Shown here piece after piece: positions 52,650 through 61,075 of a stretch of 64,000 nt of DNA. The DNA comes from VAZQ01 sp035293945 (GTDB lineage Bacteria > Pseudomonadota > Alphaproteobacteria > Rhizobiales > Xanthobacteraceae), in NCBI GenBank assembly GCA_035293945.1, contig DATGLV010000015.1, positions 62,001 through 126,000 on the forward strand. Direction: 5' to 3'. Numbering within the stretch: the first letter of the stretch is position 1; every line of letters begins with the position of its first letter. The notes under the pieces were generated by a model. The model did no database searches. It was not told where the DNA came from and worked only from the letters and a program-made list of their open reading frames with translations. The translations under genes and the position numbers were made by a program.

Positions 52650-53138
52650 TCACCCCAAATTCGCCCAGGGTAGCTCTTCGGCTGCGCAGTCCTTGCTAGC
52701 CGCAACACCAAAGACCGGGGTCTCACGGCGCGATAGCCGCAGTCTGCGCAAATATGATGTCCACCAATCCGCGGTGGCGGTCAGCAGGGTTGGCTGCTCC
52801 GAGTAAATGCCTCCGCGAAAGACGAAGAAGTGACGATCCATCGATTTGGAGGTTTCTCGAAATAGGTCCTGCGACCAACCTTCAGCAGAGAGCTCGACTA
52901 TAAGCAGTCGGCATGTACTTTTTTGGGCGTGGAGCACTGGAGCTCCCTCGATGACGGATTGTTCCGTAACATCGAAGTCGAGGCGAGAAAGGAAGCCGAC
53001 TAGCCTATTCGTTGACTCCTGCCCGCCCGCCTGGTCGGCAGCGAGCTTCCAGCCAAAGGTCAGCGGAATGAGGGCTGCTATGAGCCACCTAAGACCGGGT
53101 GAGCAGGTCACGCCTTGCACCAAACAAGCAAATCCCAA
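52650..53138 (-). CDS. Membrane-anchored partner of the exosortase
   Basis: The frame from 53138 gives 162 residues, but GTG codons at 53120 and 53111 are equally likely starts and would reduce the overlap with the exosortase gene. After a hydrophobic N-terminal anchor (LRWLIAALIPLTFGWKLA), the remainder is soluble with STCRLLIVELSAEGWSQDLF, then HFFVFRGGIYSEQPTLLTAT and a C-terminal part with a single cysteine. No catalytic motif is recognised. Similar proteins are recalled next to exosortases in Rhizobiales. It is the last gene of the cassette. The text looks less GC-rich than its surroundings. Confidence 0.65.
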   Translation of the reverse strand: MGFACLVQGVTCSPGLRWLIAALIPLTFGWKLAADQAGGQESTNRLVGFLSRLDFDVTEQSVIEGAPVLHAQKSTCRLLIVELSAEGWSQDLFRETSKSMDRHFFVFRGGIYSEQPTLLTATADWWTSYLRRLRLSRRETPVFGVAASKDCAAEELPWANLG

Positions 53139-53988
53139 TCATGAGAGAGAGAAGCAGCAAGTTTCCTACCAAGTCTCCGTATTGACTGTGGATCAACTCG
53201 TAATGCGCTTGATCTCGGCCCATGAGCGAAATTCGGCTGACATTGAACGCCACAACCGATGCGCCGGCGAGGAAACACCAGCGCAGATCCCGAGCGGCCC
53301 AGCGCCGAGATAGCCACTGCGTGACCAGCACCCACGTAAGAAAAGCAAGCGAGACGTTTGCGAGCGAAGAACAGTAAGGCAAAATAATGAGACTGCCTGA
53401 ATGATCGGCGAAAGGCACAATGTTGCCCGCGTTCTGAGTCCCCAGGATCAGTCCAACCAATTTCGCGTCGATTTCCAGAATGAGATTGGCGAAGTAGCGG
53501 AACAGGATCCGACTCCACAGCATGGGCACCGTCACCGCCAAGAGAATGATGACTCCGCGTCGTTGCGTCGACGTCGGCGCGCCCTGCAGAAGGACGTAAA
53601 CACCAAGCATCGAGACCGCGAGCCAGCTCAGGCCCCCGATCGGCAGCGATACCAGCATCAGAATCAAAACACCCAAGCCAAGATCGGCGAGGCGGATTTT
53701 CCCAATCGGCTCCCGGAGAACGAGCTCCAGGCCCTTGAAGCACGCGACCCAAACGATCCCGCTCACCCCAAAAGTCGACAATAGGGCTTCGGACCAACCC
53801 TGTGATCGAATGGAATCAACTGCGCGAGCGCCCAGACCGTTGAAACATCCGATAAAAAAAAGTGCAAAAAAGAACTCGGACCGCGCCAAGGTCAATCGCA
53901 CCCCGGCCAGCTGAGCCCTGGCGCTCCGAACCCCAACCGGATTTTTCAGAGAGATTTCGGAGTCTGTCGCCTCGCTCGATGCGGGCAC
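53089..53988 (-). CDS. Exosortase/archaeosortase-family transpeptidase
   Basis: A 299-residue multi-spanning membrane protein starting with GTG directly after the TGA of the upstream gene. About eight helices are present (FFFALFFIGCFNGLG, LGLGVLILMLVSLPIGG, GVIILLAVTVPMLW). The three family residues are visible: Cys206 in IILPYCSSLANVS, Arg252 in FNVSRISLMG, and His267 in YELIHSQYGDLVGN. This is the Cys-Arg-His set of exosortases, which cut C-terminal sorting signals at the periplasmic face of the inner membrane. Its neighbours on both sides form a compact cassette. Confidence 0.82.
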   Translation of the reverse strand: MPASSEATDSEISLKNPVGVRSARAQLAGVRLTLARSEFFFALFFIGCFNGLGARAVDSIRSQGWSEALLSTFGVSGIVWVACFKGLELVLREPIGKIRLADLGLGVLILMLVSLPIGGLSWLAVSMLGVYVLLQGAPTSTQRRGVIILLAVTVPMLWSRILFRYFANLILEIDAKLVGLILGTQNAGNIVPFADHSGSLIILPYCSSLANVSLAFLTWVLVTQWLSRRWAARDLRWCFLAGASVVAFNVSRISLMGRDQAHYELIHSQYGDLVGNLLLLSLMIGICLFGARRDLLTRS

Positions 53989-54225
53989 TCAACCCGACTT
54001 TCGTCTAAATCGGCGGACCATCCAAAAAGCCCCCCCGACCACCAAGGCCGGCAGGCCCGCGCCCGCGATCGGCGCCGGGGCAGCGTGAAGGCCCCCGTCC
54101 ATCCACCTCTGCGCGCCCTCATAGACCCAATTATCGGGGCTCAACACCTGGATATACACGACGGTGCCAATCATTGGTCCCAAGAGAGCAATGGCCCAAA
54201 GCGCCAGTTTGAGAGCAGGGGTCAT
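53989..54225 (-). CDS. 78-residue protein with PEP-CTERM-like sorting signal
   Basis: The ATG at 54225 has an AAGGA site and gives MTPALKLALWAIALLGPMIG, a signal anchor; the frame to 54306 is longer than needed. A short ectodomain (VLSPDNWVYEGAQRWMDGGL) is followed by PAPIAGAGLP (residues 50-59), a helix LVVGGAFWMV and the basic RRFRRK (71-76). This short motif, helix and Arg/Lys cluster is the layout of exosortase recognition signals. The stop TGA is followed immediately by the exosortase GTG. Probable dedicated substrate. Confidence 0.7.
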   Translation of the reverse strand: MTPALKLALWAIALLGPMIGTVVYIQVLSPDNWVYEGAQRWMDGGLHAAPAPIAGAGLPALVVGGAFWMVRRFRRKSG

Positions 54226-54351
54226 TTTCCAGTCCTTATCTCCATCCGAGTAAAAAACTACCACCAGCGCCCGCCAGAGCGCAAGTTTTCGCCTTGCCTC
54301 ATTCACCCTTTGTTCCGGCGGGCGGGTAGGATCCGGGGTCGCGAGTTGCTA

Positions 54352-55386
54352 TCAAGGCGACGCATCGAGCGCGGCACGCACACGTGCGACCACGTCCGCG
54401 GGCGTGGCGGCGAGCTTTCCGACCAGGGCCTGGACTTCCTCCCCGGTCACCGGGCTTAACTCGAGCTGCAGCTGCTTTGCATCGGCGATGAAGTCTGGGT
54501 CTTTCATCGTGGCGTCGAACGCGCGCCGCAGCGCCTCGACCCGAGCCGGCGGCACATCGGGCGGGACGAAATAAGGCCGGCCATATTCGGTGCGCGCGAA
54601 CATCATTGTCAGCGCCGCGCGGTCGGCTTCCGTCTTGGCCTGCTCGAGCATGGTCGGTGCATTCGGCAGCTCGCCATCGCGCTTGAGCCCGTATTGGGCG
54701 ATCACCGTGATCTTGTGCTCGGCGATCCATTGCGGGATCGTGGTCTTGACCGATTGCCAGCCGATGCCGCCGATCCCCTGGACCTCGCCGCGCTCCATCG
54801 CGACGTTGATCTGCGGGGTCGAGTCGTAGCCGCGCACGATCTTGAACCGCGTCCCCAAGAACTTGTTCGTGACCAGGGGAAAGTCGACGAGCGTCGTGCC
54901 GGGCGCGGTCGCGCCGACGATCAGTTCCTTCTGCATGAGATCGGCAAGGGTCTGCACCGGTGCGGTATGCCAGGCATAGGCCACATAGGTTTCCCGGTTG
55001 GTGCTGCCGATCCAGTTAAGCTTGGCGGCATCGAAATGGGCCGCCTGCGGCTCGAGCAGCGGCGCGGTCGGGACGCCGTTGACGGGTGCAGCGATGACGG
55101 TTCCGTCCTTGGGGCCGAGGCTCGCCAGCTGATTGACCATTACCAGGCCGCCGGCAGCCGGCTGGTTCTGCACGATGATGGTGGGATTGCCCGGAATGTG
55201 ATTGACGATATGGCGTGCGACCGCGCGGGCGAACAGGTCGTAGCCGCCGCCTGCGCCGGTTCCCACGATCATGCGCAATTGCTTGCCGCGGTAGAATGCG
55301 GCGACGTCGTCGTCAGCTCTCGCCGGTAAGATGCCGGCGAACGGCAACAGAGATAGGAACAGAAGAACGCCCGACGGGACCTTCAT
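54352..55386 (-). CDS. Tripartite tricarboxylate transporter receptor (TctC/Bug-like), copy 2
   Basis: A 344-residue periplasmic binding protein with signal peptide MKVPSGVLLFLSLLPFAGIL, cleaved near PARA. It belongs to a divergent TctC-like group: LRMIVGTGAGGGYDLFARAV, PTIIVQNQPAAGGLVMVN, DGTVIAAPVNGVPTAPL and RTEYGRPYFVPPDVP. It is the third gene of a minus-strand operon with the LLM monooxygenase and the racemase-family protein (9-base gap), suggesting uptake of the compound those enzymes convert. No membrane permease gene is near. Confidence 0.85.
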   Translation of the reverse strand: MKVPSGVLLFLSLLPFAGILPARADDDVAAFYRGKQLRMIVGTGAGGGYDLFARAVARHIVNHIPGNPTIIVQNQPAAGGLVMVNQLASLGPKDGTVIAAPVNGVPTAPLLEPQAAHFDAAKLNWIGSTNRETYVAYAWHTAPVQTLADLMQKELIVGATAPGTTLVDFPLVTNKFLGTRFKIVRGYDSTPQINVAMERGEVQGIGGIGWQSVKTTIPQWIAEHKITVIAQYGLKRDGELPNAPTMLEQAKTEADRAALTMMFARTEYGRPYFVPPDVPPARVEALRRAFDATMKDPDFIADAKQLQLELSPVTGEEVQALVGKLAATPADVVARVRAALDASP

Positions 55387-55395
55387 CGTCTGCCA

Positions 55396-56133
55396 TCAGA
55401 TCGACGACGCCGAGGCATCGGCCATCGCGTGCGTGAACAACCGACCCGGGCCGCGACCGTTCAAGGCGAGCCGAGAGACGCAATCCCACACCACTGCCTG
55501 ATTGCTGGTGATCACAGGGCGATCGAGATCGCGCTCGAGCTCCGCGATCACGCCCAGCACCGCGATATTGGCGCAGCTCAGGAAGTACACATCGGCATCA
55601 GGGCGTGCGGCCTCGCGCGCGCGATCGCGCCAGAAGGCGGACGGAGTGGCGCAATAGGCATCGCTCCCGGCAAGCGCAAAGCCCTTCGCGTAAACCACGC
55701 GGCAGCCCTCACCTTCAAGAAACTCCGCCTCGTGATCGGTCGTCGCCTGATCGTAGGGCGTGATCAGCACCATCGTGCGCGCACGGAGCGCGGCCAGCGC
55801 GCGGCGGATCGCAGTCGCCGTCGTAGTCGCTTGCGCGGCGCCCGCCCGCGCCAAGGCGGCGAGAATGCGGTCCTCGCCGTCGCGGCCCTCCTGCATGGAA
55901 TTGGCGGTGCAGTGAAAGGCCACGACCTCGCAACGCGCATCGGTCAATGCGCGGGTCGCCTCCTCGACACGCGGCATGATCGCGGCAAGCGGTCCGCGAT
56001 TTGGGCCGGTCATGCGCAAACGCGTCACATGCGGCTGCACGCCACCCGGAAAGGCCTGGATCATCTCCTGCTCGACCATCCGGTTGGAGGAGGGGATAAT
56101 GATGCCGACGCGCTTCTCCACTGCGTTCATCAC
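55396..56133 (-). CDS. Asp/Glu racemase-superfamily protein (maleate isomerase/arylmalonate decarboxylase-like)
   Basis: A 245-residue protein. Two cysteine motifs place it: FHCTANSMQEG (first catalytic Cys) and YFLSCANIAVLG (second), with VGIIIPSSNRMVEQEM at the N terminus, as in maleate cis-trans isomerase and arylmalonate decarboxylase. Its ATG overlaps the stop of the LLM gene (56130-56133), giving translational coupling. With the LLM monooxygenase and the TctC protein it suggests turnover of a dicarboxylate or ring-cleavage product. The exact substrate is not deducible. Confidence 0.85.
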   Translation of the reverse strand: MMNAVEKRVGIIIPSSNRMVEQEMIQAFPGGVQPHVTRLRMTGPNRGPLAAIMPRVEEATRALTDARCEVVAFHCTANSMQEGRDGEDRILAALARAGAAQATTTATAIRRALAALRARTMVLITPYDQATTDHEAEFLEGEGCRVVYAKGFALAGSDAYCATPSAFWRDRAREAARPDADVYFLSCANIAVLGVIAELERDLDRPVITSNQAVVWDCVSRLALNGRGPGRLFTHAMADASASSI

Positions 56134-57266
56134 GCCGCCCGACGCTCGCGCACGCCCATGCGCTCCAGGCGCGGCAACACCTCCGCGCAGAAGAAGGGCA
56201 GCTCCTCCGCATAGTTGACCAGCGAGACGCCGATGCCGGTCAGTCCTGCCTTGCTCAAGTCGGCCAGTTGCTGCGCGACGAAATCAGGATCCCCCACAAT
56301 GGGCAACCCGCCCATGCCTTGCGCATATTGGCTGCGCTTGAGCTCGTATTCCTTTATCGGCACTGTCTGCGGGCTGATGTTCTTGAGCGCGAGAATGCCG
56401 TCGACCGCCGACCAGTCGGCATGCTCGACGATGCTGTAGTGATAATAGTCCTGCGCCTCTTTGCTGGTCGGCCGGCAGGTGATGACCCCGACCGTATAGC
56501 AGCCGATCTCGCGGCCGCTGCCCCTTGCCCGCTCCTGCACATTCGCGACCCGTTTGGCGGTCTCATCGAGCGAATCGCGCGAAGCCTGCAGGAAGAAGGC
56601 CTCGCAATTGCGGATCGCAAAGGCTTGGCCGGTGGGCGAGGACCCGGCGTTCATCATCAAGGGTCGCGTGCCGCCGAACGGCTTGGGCTTGCCGCGGATG
56701 CCTTTCATGTTGAAGTATTTGCCGCGAAAGTCGAAGTCTTCTCGCTCCGACCAGATCTGCTTGATGATGTCGATCCATTCCTGTGCGTACTCGTAGCGAT
56801 CCTCGTGCTCGCGCTGCTCGACGCCGAACATCTCGAACTCGCCTTCGTTCCACCCGACCACGATGTTGAGGCCGAAACGGCCCTCACCGATATGGTCGGC
56901 GGTCACCATCTCCTTGGCGGCGATGACCGGATTGAACAGCGGCGCGTGCACCGTGCCGAAAACCGTGATGTGCTTGGTCGAGGCGAGCAGGCCGGACGCC
57001 CAGGTGAGGGTCTCGAGCGTCGCGCCCTGGTAGTCGGTTTCTCCCCCATAGCCCTTCCAGCGGCCGATCGGCAGCATGAAATCGATGCCCGCTTCATCGG
57101 CCATGCGGGCAAGCCGCAGATTGTCCGGCCAGCTCCCGGTCCAACGCTCCGGCACCTTCGTGACCGCCCGCCCGGACGAACAGTTCGACCCGAACAAGCC
57201 GATCTTCAGCTTGTTGGTATTGTACATCGCGTAGCGGTCGCGCGTGGATACGTTGCGAGCGAGCAC
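56130..57266 (-). CDS. LLM-class flavin-dependent monooxygenase (RutA/SfnG-like)
   Basis: A 378-residue luciferase-like enzyme. Signatures are KIGLFGSNCSSGRAVTKVP, RWTGSWPDNLRLARMADEAG, DFMLPIGRWKGYGGETDYQG, GLNIVVGWNEGEFEMFG and RPLMMNAGSSPTGQAFA (FMN site). RutA-type enzymes open pyrimidines, and SfnG-type enzymes cleave sulfones; this protein could be either or a related one. It uses reduced flavin from a separate reductase, which is not adjacent. First gene of the operon. The start may be the ATG 13 codons in (MYNTNKLKIGLFG). Confidence 0.88.
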   Translation of the reverse strand: MLARNVSTRDRYAMYNTNKLKIGLFGSNCSSGRAVTKVPERWTGSWPDNLRLARMADEAGIDFMLPIGRWKGYGGETDYQGATLETLTWASGLLASTKHITVFGTVHAPLFNPVIAAKEMVTADHIGEGRFGLNIVVGWNEGEFEMFGVEQREHEDRYEYAQEWIDIIKQIWSEREDFDFRGKYFNMKGIRGKPKPFGGTRPLMMNAGSSPTGQAFAIRNCEAFFLQASRDSLDETAKRVANVQERARGSGREIGCYTVGVITCRPTSKEAQDYYHYSIVEHADWSAVDGILALKNISPQTVPIKEYELKRSQYAQGMGGLPIVGDPDFVAQQLADLSKAGLTGIGVSLVNYAEELPFFCAEVLPRLERMGVRERRAA

Positions 57267-57400
57267 GTGGCCTCCCCTTTCTTCTCGTCGTTGATCGCGG
57301 TCAGCGCCATCCTAGCCCAACGCTGCGGCTGATTGAAATGGCGGCGGGAAATGCCGATTATCCATCGACCAATCCTGGTTCTTGCACCGATCGCGGGAAA

Positions 57401-58417
57401 ATGCAGGTCGTGAAACGCTCCTCGTGCTGCAAGCTCGCCACGGCTCTCGCTGCAGTTGCCGCTATGGCGCTGCTGGGCCGACTGCCGGCGCATGCGCAGG
57501 CGGAGAGGGAGACCAAGACTTACCCGACGCGGCCCATCCGGCTCGTGGTTCCTTTTCCGGCCGGCGGGCCGACCGACATCCTGTCACGTGTCATCGCTCA
57601 GCGCATGAGCGCGGATTGGGGGCAAGCGGTGGTGGTCGAAAACCGGCCCGGCGGCAATACGGCAATCGGCGCCAGTGAGGTCGCGCACGCTGCTCCCGAC
57701 GGCTACACCCTGCTCGCCGCAATGGACACGACCTTGGTGCTGAATCCCGCTGCCATCAAGAACCTCGCTTATGATCCGGTTCGGGACTTCGCTTCGGTCA
57801 CCCTTGCGGCCAAGAACACCTCGCTGTTGACCGTCCGGGCAGCCGACGGACCGAAGACGATCCTCGAGCTCATCGCACGAGCCCGCCAGAGCCCCGGCAA
57901 GCTGAATTACGGCGCCGGCATCATCACGACGCGCCTGGCCGGCTATCTCCTCAACCGCGAGGCCGGCATCAACGTCCAGCCCGTGCCCTACAAGGGCAGC
58001 GCCGAGGTCGTGCAGGGGCTCTTGACCGGTGCGGTCGATTATATCATCGACGGGGTGGCCACGAGCCTTCCGCTCATACAATCCGGGAAACTTCGCGCTT
58101 TGGCCAAGCTCAATAATCGACCGCTGCCGGCCCTTCCCGACGTCGCGCCGCTCGCGGTCGCAGCCGACTTGCCGGCGCTCGATGACATTTCCAGCTGGAT
58201 CGCGATCGTCGCTCCGGCGCACACGCCGCGGGCGATCGTGGACAAGCTCCATGAGGAAATTTCCGCGGTGTATGCCGACCCCGTGCTCTATGCGAGGCTG
58301 CAGAAGGCCGGGATCAATCCGGTCGCCAGCACGCCCGAGGAGCTCGATTCTTTCGTCCGCAAGGAAGGCGCGCGCTGGGTCAATGTCGTGAAGGAAAGCG
58401 GCATCGCGCTCGAATAG
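57401..58417 (+). CDS. Tripartite tricarboxylate transporter receptor (TctC/Bug family), copy 3
   Basis: The ATG at 57401 (MQVVKRSSCCKL) gives 338 residues with a signal peptide ending LPAHAQA. Bug signatures are PIRLVVPFPAGGPTDILSRV, VVVENRPGGNTAIGASEVAH, APDGYTLLAA and GKLNYGAGIITTRLAGYL. It is a periplasmic binding protein for an organic acid. It precedes a 2-hydroxyacid dehydrogenase by 58 bases on the same strand, so the two may be transcribed together. It diverges from the LLM operon across about 134 bases. Confidence 0.9.
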   Translation: MQVVKRSSCCKLATALAAVAAMALLGRLPAHAQAERETKTYPTRPIRLVVPFPAGGPTDILSRVIAQRMSADWGQAVVVENRPGGNTAIGASEVAHAAPDGYTLLAAMDTTLVLNPAAIKNLAYDPVRDFASVTLAAKNTSLLTVRAADGPKTILELIARARQSPGKLNYGAGIITTRLAGYLLNREAGINVQPVPYKGSAEVVQGLLTGAVDYIIDGVATSLPLIQSGKLRALAKLNNRPLPALPDVAPLAVAADLPALDDISSWIAIVAPAHTPRAIVDKLHEEISAVYADPVLYARLQKAGINPVASTPEELDSFVRKEGARWVNVVKESGIALE

Positions 58418-58475
58418 CCTCTACTCATCCCGCCTCATCCAACCAAATCCCTTGTCTGCGTCAAACGGAGCATCC

Positions 58476-59543
58476 ATGTCCAAGCCGAAAGTCCTTGTCT
58501 TTGCGCCGCGCGAAGAGCCGCCGGAGACCATCGCCGCACTCGAGGGCCTCGGCTGCGAGATCGTGTTCGGCAATCGGGACTGGCAACTGCCACGCCGCTC
58601 CGATGGGGACGCGATTGTCGAGGCCGCGCGCGATGCCGTTGCGCTGATGGGCACCTCGATTCGCCACTGCCCGATCACGCGGCGGATCATGCAGGCCTCG
58701 CAGCGGCTGCGGGTGGTCGCGAAATACACCGTCGGGGTCGACGATATCGACACCGAAGCGGCGACCGAGCTCGGCATCATGGTGTGCCATGCGCCGACCG
58801 AGTCCAACTGCTTCGCGGTCGCCGAGACCACGGTGACGTTCATGCTGGCGCTCTTGAAGAAGCTGCGCGAGCGCGATGCCGACGTGCGTGCAGGCAAGTG
58901 GCGTGAGCTGCACAATTTCGCCTACTACGTCGGCAGCCGTGCGAGCGACGGTTTCCCGGGACAGACGATCGGCCTAGTCGGCCTCGGGCGCATCGGCACC
59001 CGAGTGGCGCAGCTCTTGGCGCCCTGGCGCGCCCGCATTCTCGCCTACGACCCCTATGTGCCGCCGGCGCACTTCCTGACCCACAACGTCAAGGCGGTCG
59101 ACTACGACACGTTGCTGAGAGAATCCGATGTCGTGTCGTTTCATGTCGTGCTCACCAAGGAGACCCGCTACATGTTCGGCGAACGCGAGCTTGGCCTGAT
59201 GAAGCCCTCCGCGATCGTGCTCAATACGGCGCGCGGCAAGGTCGTCGACGAGAAGGCGCTGGCCAAGGCGATTGCCGCCGGGCGCATCCGCGGCGCCGCC
59301 ATCGATGCTTTCGAGGAAGAGCCCCTGCCCGCGGATTCTCCCCTGCGCGCGCTTGGCGAGAAGGTCCTGCTGTCGCCCCACTCGGCCGCCTACACAGAAG
59401 GCGGTGAGCTGCGGCAAGGCGTCGCCTGGGCAACCCGCTCGGTCGTCGCAGCCTTATCGGGAAAGATTCCCGACAACGTCTACAACAGAGAGGTGCTCCC
59501 GCGCTGGAAGGAGCGGTTCGGCGGGGCCAGCATTTCGAGCTGA
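58476..59543 (+). CDS. D-2-hydroxyacid dehydrogenase family protein
   Basis: The ATG at 58476, with CGGAG ahead, gives 355 residues; a TTG at 58452 is rejected. The NAD site is TIGLVGLGRIGTRVAQLL. Catalytic residues are Arg in LNTARGKVVDE, Glu in AIDAFEEEPLP and His in LLSPHSAAYTEGG. The N-terminal part VVAKYTVGVDDIDTEAA is as in phosphoglycerate dehydrogenase-type enzymes. It likely reduces a 2-keto acid; the substrate is unknown but could match what the adjacent TctC protein imports. Confidence 0.88.
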   Translation: MSKPKVLVFAPREEPPETIAALEGLGCEIVFGNRDWQLPRRSDGDAIVEAARDAVALMGTSIRHCPITRRIMQASQRLRVVAKYTVGVDDIDTEAATELGIMVCHAPTESNCFAVAETTVTFMLALLKKLRERDADVRAGKWRELHNFAYYVGSRASDGFPGQTIGLVGLGRIGTRVAQLLAPWRARILAYDPYVPPAHFLTHNVKAVDYDTLLRESDVVSFHVVLTKETRYMFGERELGLMKPSAIVLNTARGKVVDEKALAKAIAAGRIRGAAIDAFEEEPLPADSPLRALGEKVLLSPHSAAYTEGGELRQGVAWATRSVVAALSGKIPDNVYNREVLPRWKERFGGASISS

Positions 59544-59640
59544 GCGCTTTCTGGCAGGTTTGTGCTCCTCTCCCTTGGAGAATCCATCCCTGGCCGAGCG
59601 AACCATTGCTGTATTCAGCGCGTGGGCCTAGTTTCGCGCC

Positions 59641-61071
59641 ATGAATGCAGCGATGAGCGAAGCAGCACCCATCCATGTCATCGGTGGCGGCTTGGCCGGC
59701 TCCGAGGCAGCTTGGCAGATTGCCGCGCATGGTGTGCCGGTGGTGCTGCACGAGATGCGCCCGACCTGCGCCACGGCCGCGCACAAGACCGACCGTCTGG
59801 CGGAGCTTGTCTGCTCCAATTCCTTTCGCTCCGATGATGCCGAGCACAATGCGGTCGGTTTGCTGCATCAGGAGATGCGCCTGCTCGATTCCCTGGTGAT
59901 GCGGGCCGCCGATGCCAATCAGGTCCCCGCCGGCGGAGCGCTCGCGGTTGACCGTGAGGGATTTGCTGCGGCCGTGACCGCGGCGCTTTCCGCGCATCCG
60001 CTGGTCACGCTCTGCCGCGAGGAGATTGCCGGCATTCCCCCGGCCGAGTGGGACAACGTGATTGTGGCGACCGGCCCTTTGACTTCACCGGCGCTCGCCG
60101 AAGCCATCGCCAACCTGGCGGGCGAAGAGGCGCTGGCCTTCTTCGACGCAATCGCGCCGATTGTGCATCGCGGCTCGATCGATATGTCGGTTGCCTGGTT
60201 GCAATCGCGCTACGACCGGTCCGGGCCCGGCGGTTCGGGCGCCGACTACATCAATTGCCCGCTCTCACGCCACCAATACGACGCCTTCATCGATGCCTTG
60301 CTGGCCGGCCAGAAGGTGAGCTTTCACGACTGGGAGACGGCTACGCCCTATTTTGACGGCTGCCTGCCGGTCGAGGTGATGGCCGAGCGCGGGCGCGAGA
60401 CCTTGCGGCATGGTCCGATGAAGCCGTTCGGGCTCACCAATCCGCGCGCTCCCGCCGTGAAACCTTATGCGGTCGTCCAGCTGCGGCAGGACAATCGGCT
60501 CGGAACATTGTTCAATATGGTGGGCTTTCAAACCAAGCTCACCCATGGCGAGCAGCTGCGCATCTTCCGCACCATACCGGGGCTGGAGGGCGCCGAGTTC
60601 GCGCGACTTGGCGGATTACACCGCAACACATTTCTCAACTCCCCGAAGCTCCTGGATGAGAAGCTGCGCCTTAGGGCGGATCCCCGTTTGCGATTCGCCG
60701 GCCAGATCACCGGCTGCGAAGGCTATGTGGAATCCGCTGCCGTCGGGCTGTTGGCGGGCCGTTTCGCCGCCGCTGAGCGCCTGGGCGGAGCAGTCCTTGT
60801 TCCACCGCCCACCACCGCGCATGGTGCTCTCATCAATCACATTACCGGCGGCCACATCGAGACTATCGATGCGGGGCCGCGTTCCTATCAGCCGATGAAC
60901 ATCAATTTCGGGCTGTTCCCACCGCTCGCAAAGTCGCCGAGCCGGGCCGCTGACGGCGCCCGCCTGCGCGGAACAGCCAAGGTTTTGGCCAAGAAGCGCG
61001 CTATGTCGCAGCGGGCGCTTGCCGATCTTGCCCGCTGGAGCGCCGGCGAGCACGCGCTGGCGGCGGAGTAA
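59641..61071 (+). CDS. trmFO: Methylenetetrahydrofolate--tRNA-(uracil-5)-methyltransferase TrmFO
   Basis: A 476-residue FAD- and folate-dependent enzyme methylating U54 of tRNA. Its N-terminal dinucleotide motif is IHVIGGGLAGSEAAWQIA, followed by the GidA-related block LAELVCSNSFRSDDAEHNAV and the cysteine-bearing GSGADYINCPLSRHQYDAF. The C-terminal domain has QITGCEGYVESAAVGLLAG. Length is normal. The GTG start of the next gene follows after 4 bases. Confidence 0.94.
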   Translation: MNAAMSEAAPIHVIGGGLAGSEAAWQIAAHGVPVVLHEMRPTCATAAHKTDRLAELVCSNSFRSDDAEHNAVGLLHQEMRLLDSLVMRAADANQVPAGGALAVDREGFAAAVTAALSAHPLVTLCREEIAGIPPAEWDNVIVATGPLTSPALAEAIANLAGEEALAFFDAIAPIVHRGSIDMSVAWLQSRYDRSGPGGSGADYINCPLSRHQYDAFIDALLAGQKVSFHDWETATPYFDGCLPVEVMAERGRETLRHGPMKPFGLTNPRAPAVKPYAVVQLRQDNRLGTLFNMVGFQTKLTHGEQLRIFRTIPGLEGAEFARLGGLHRNTFLNSPKLLDEKLRLRADPRLRFAGQITGCEGYVESAAVGLLAGRFAAAERLGGAVLVPPPTTAHGALINHITGGHIETIDAGPRSYQPMNINFGLFPPLAKSPSRAADGARLRGTAKVLAKKRAMSQRALADLARWSAGEHALAAE

Positions 61072-61075
61072 GGCT

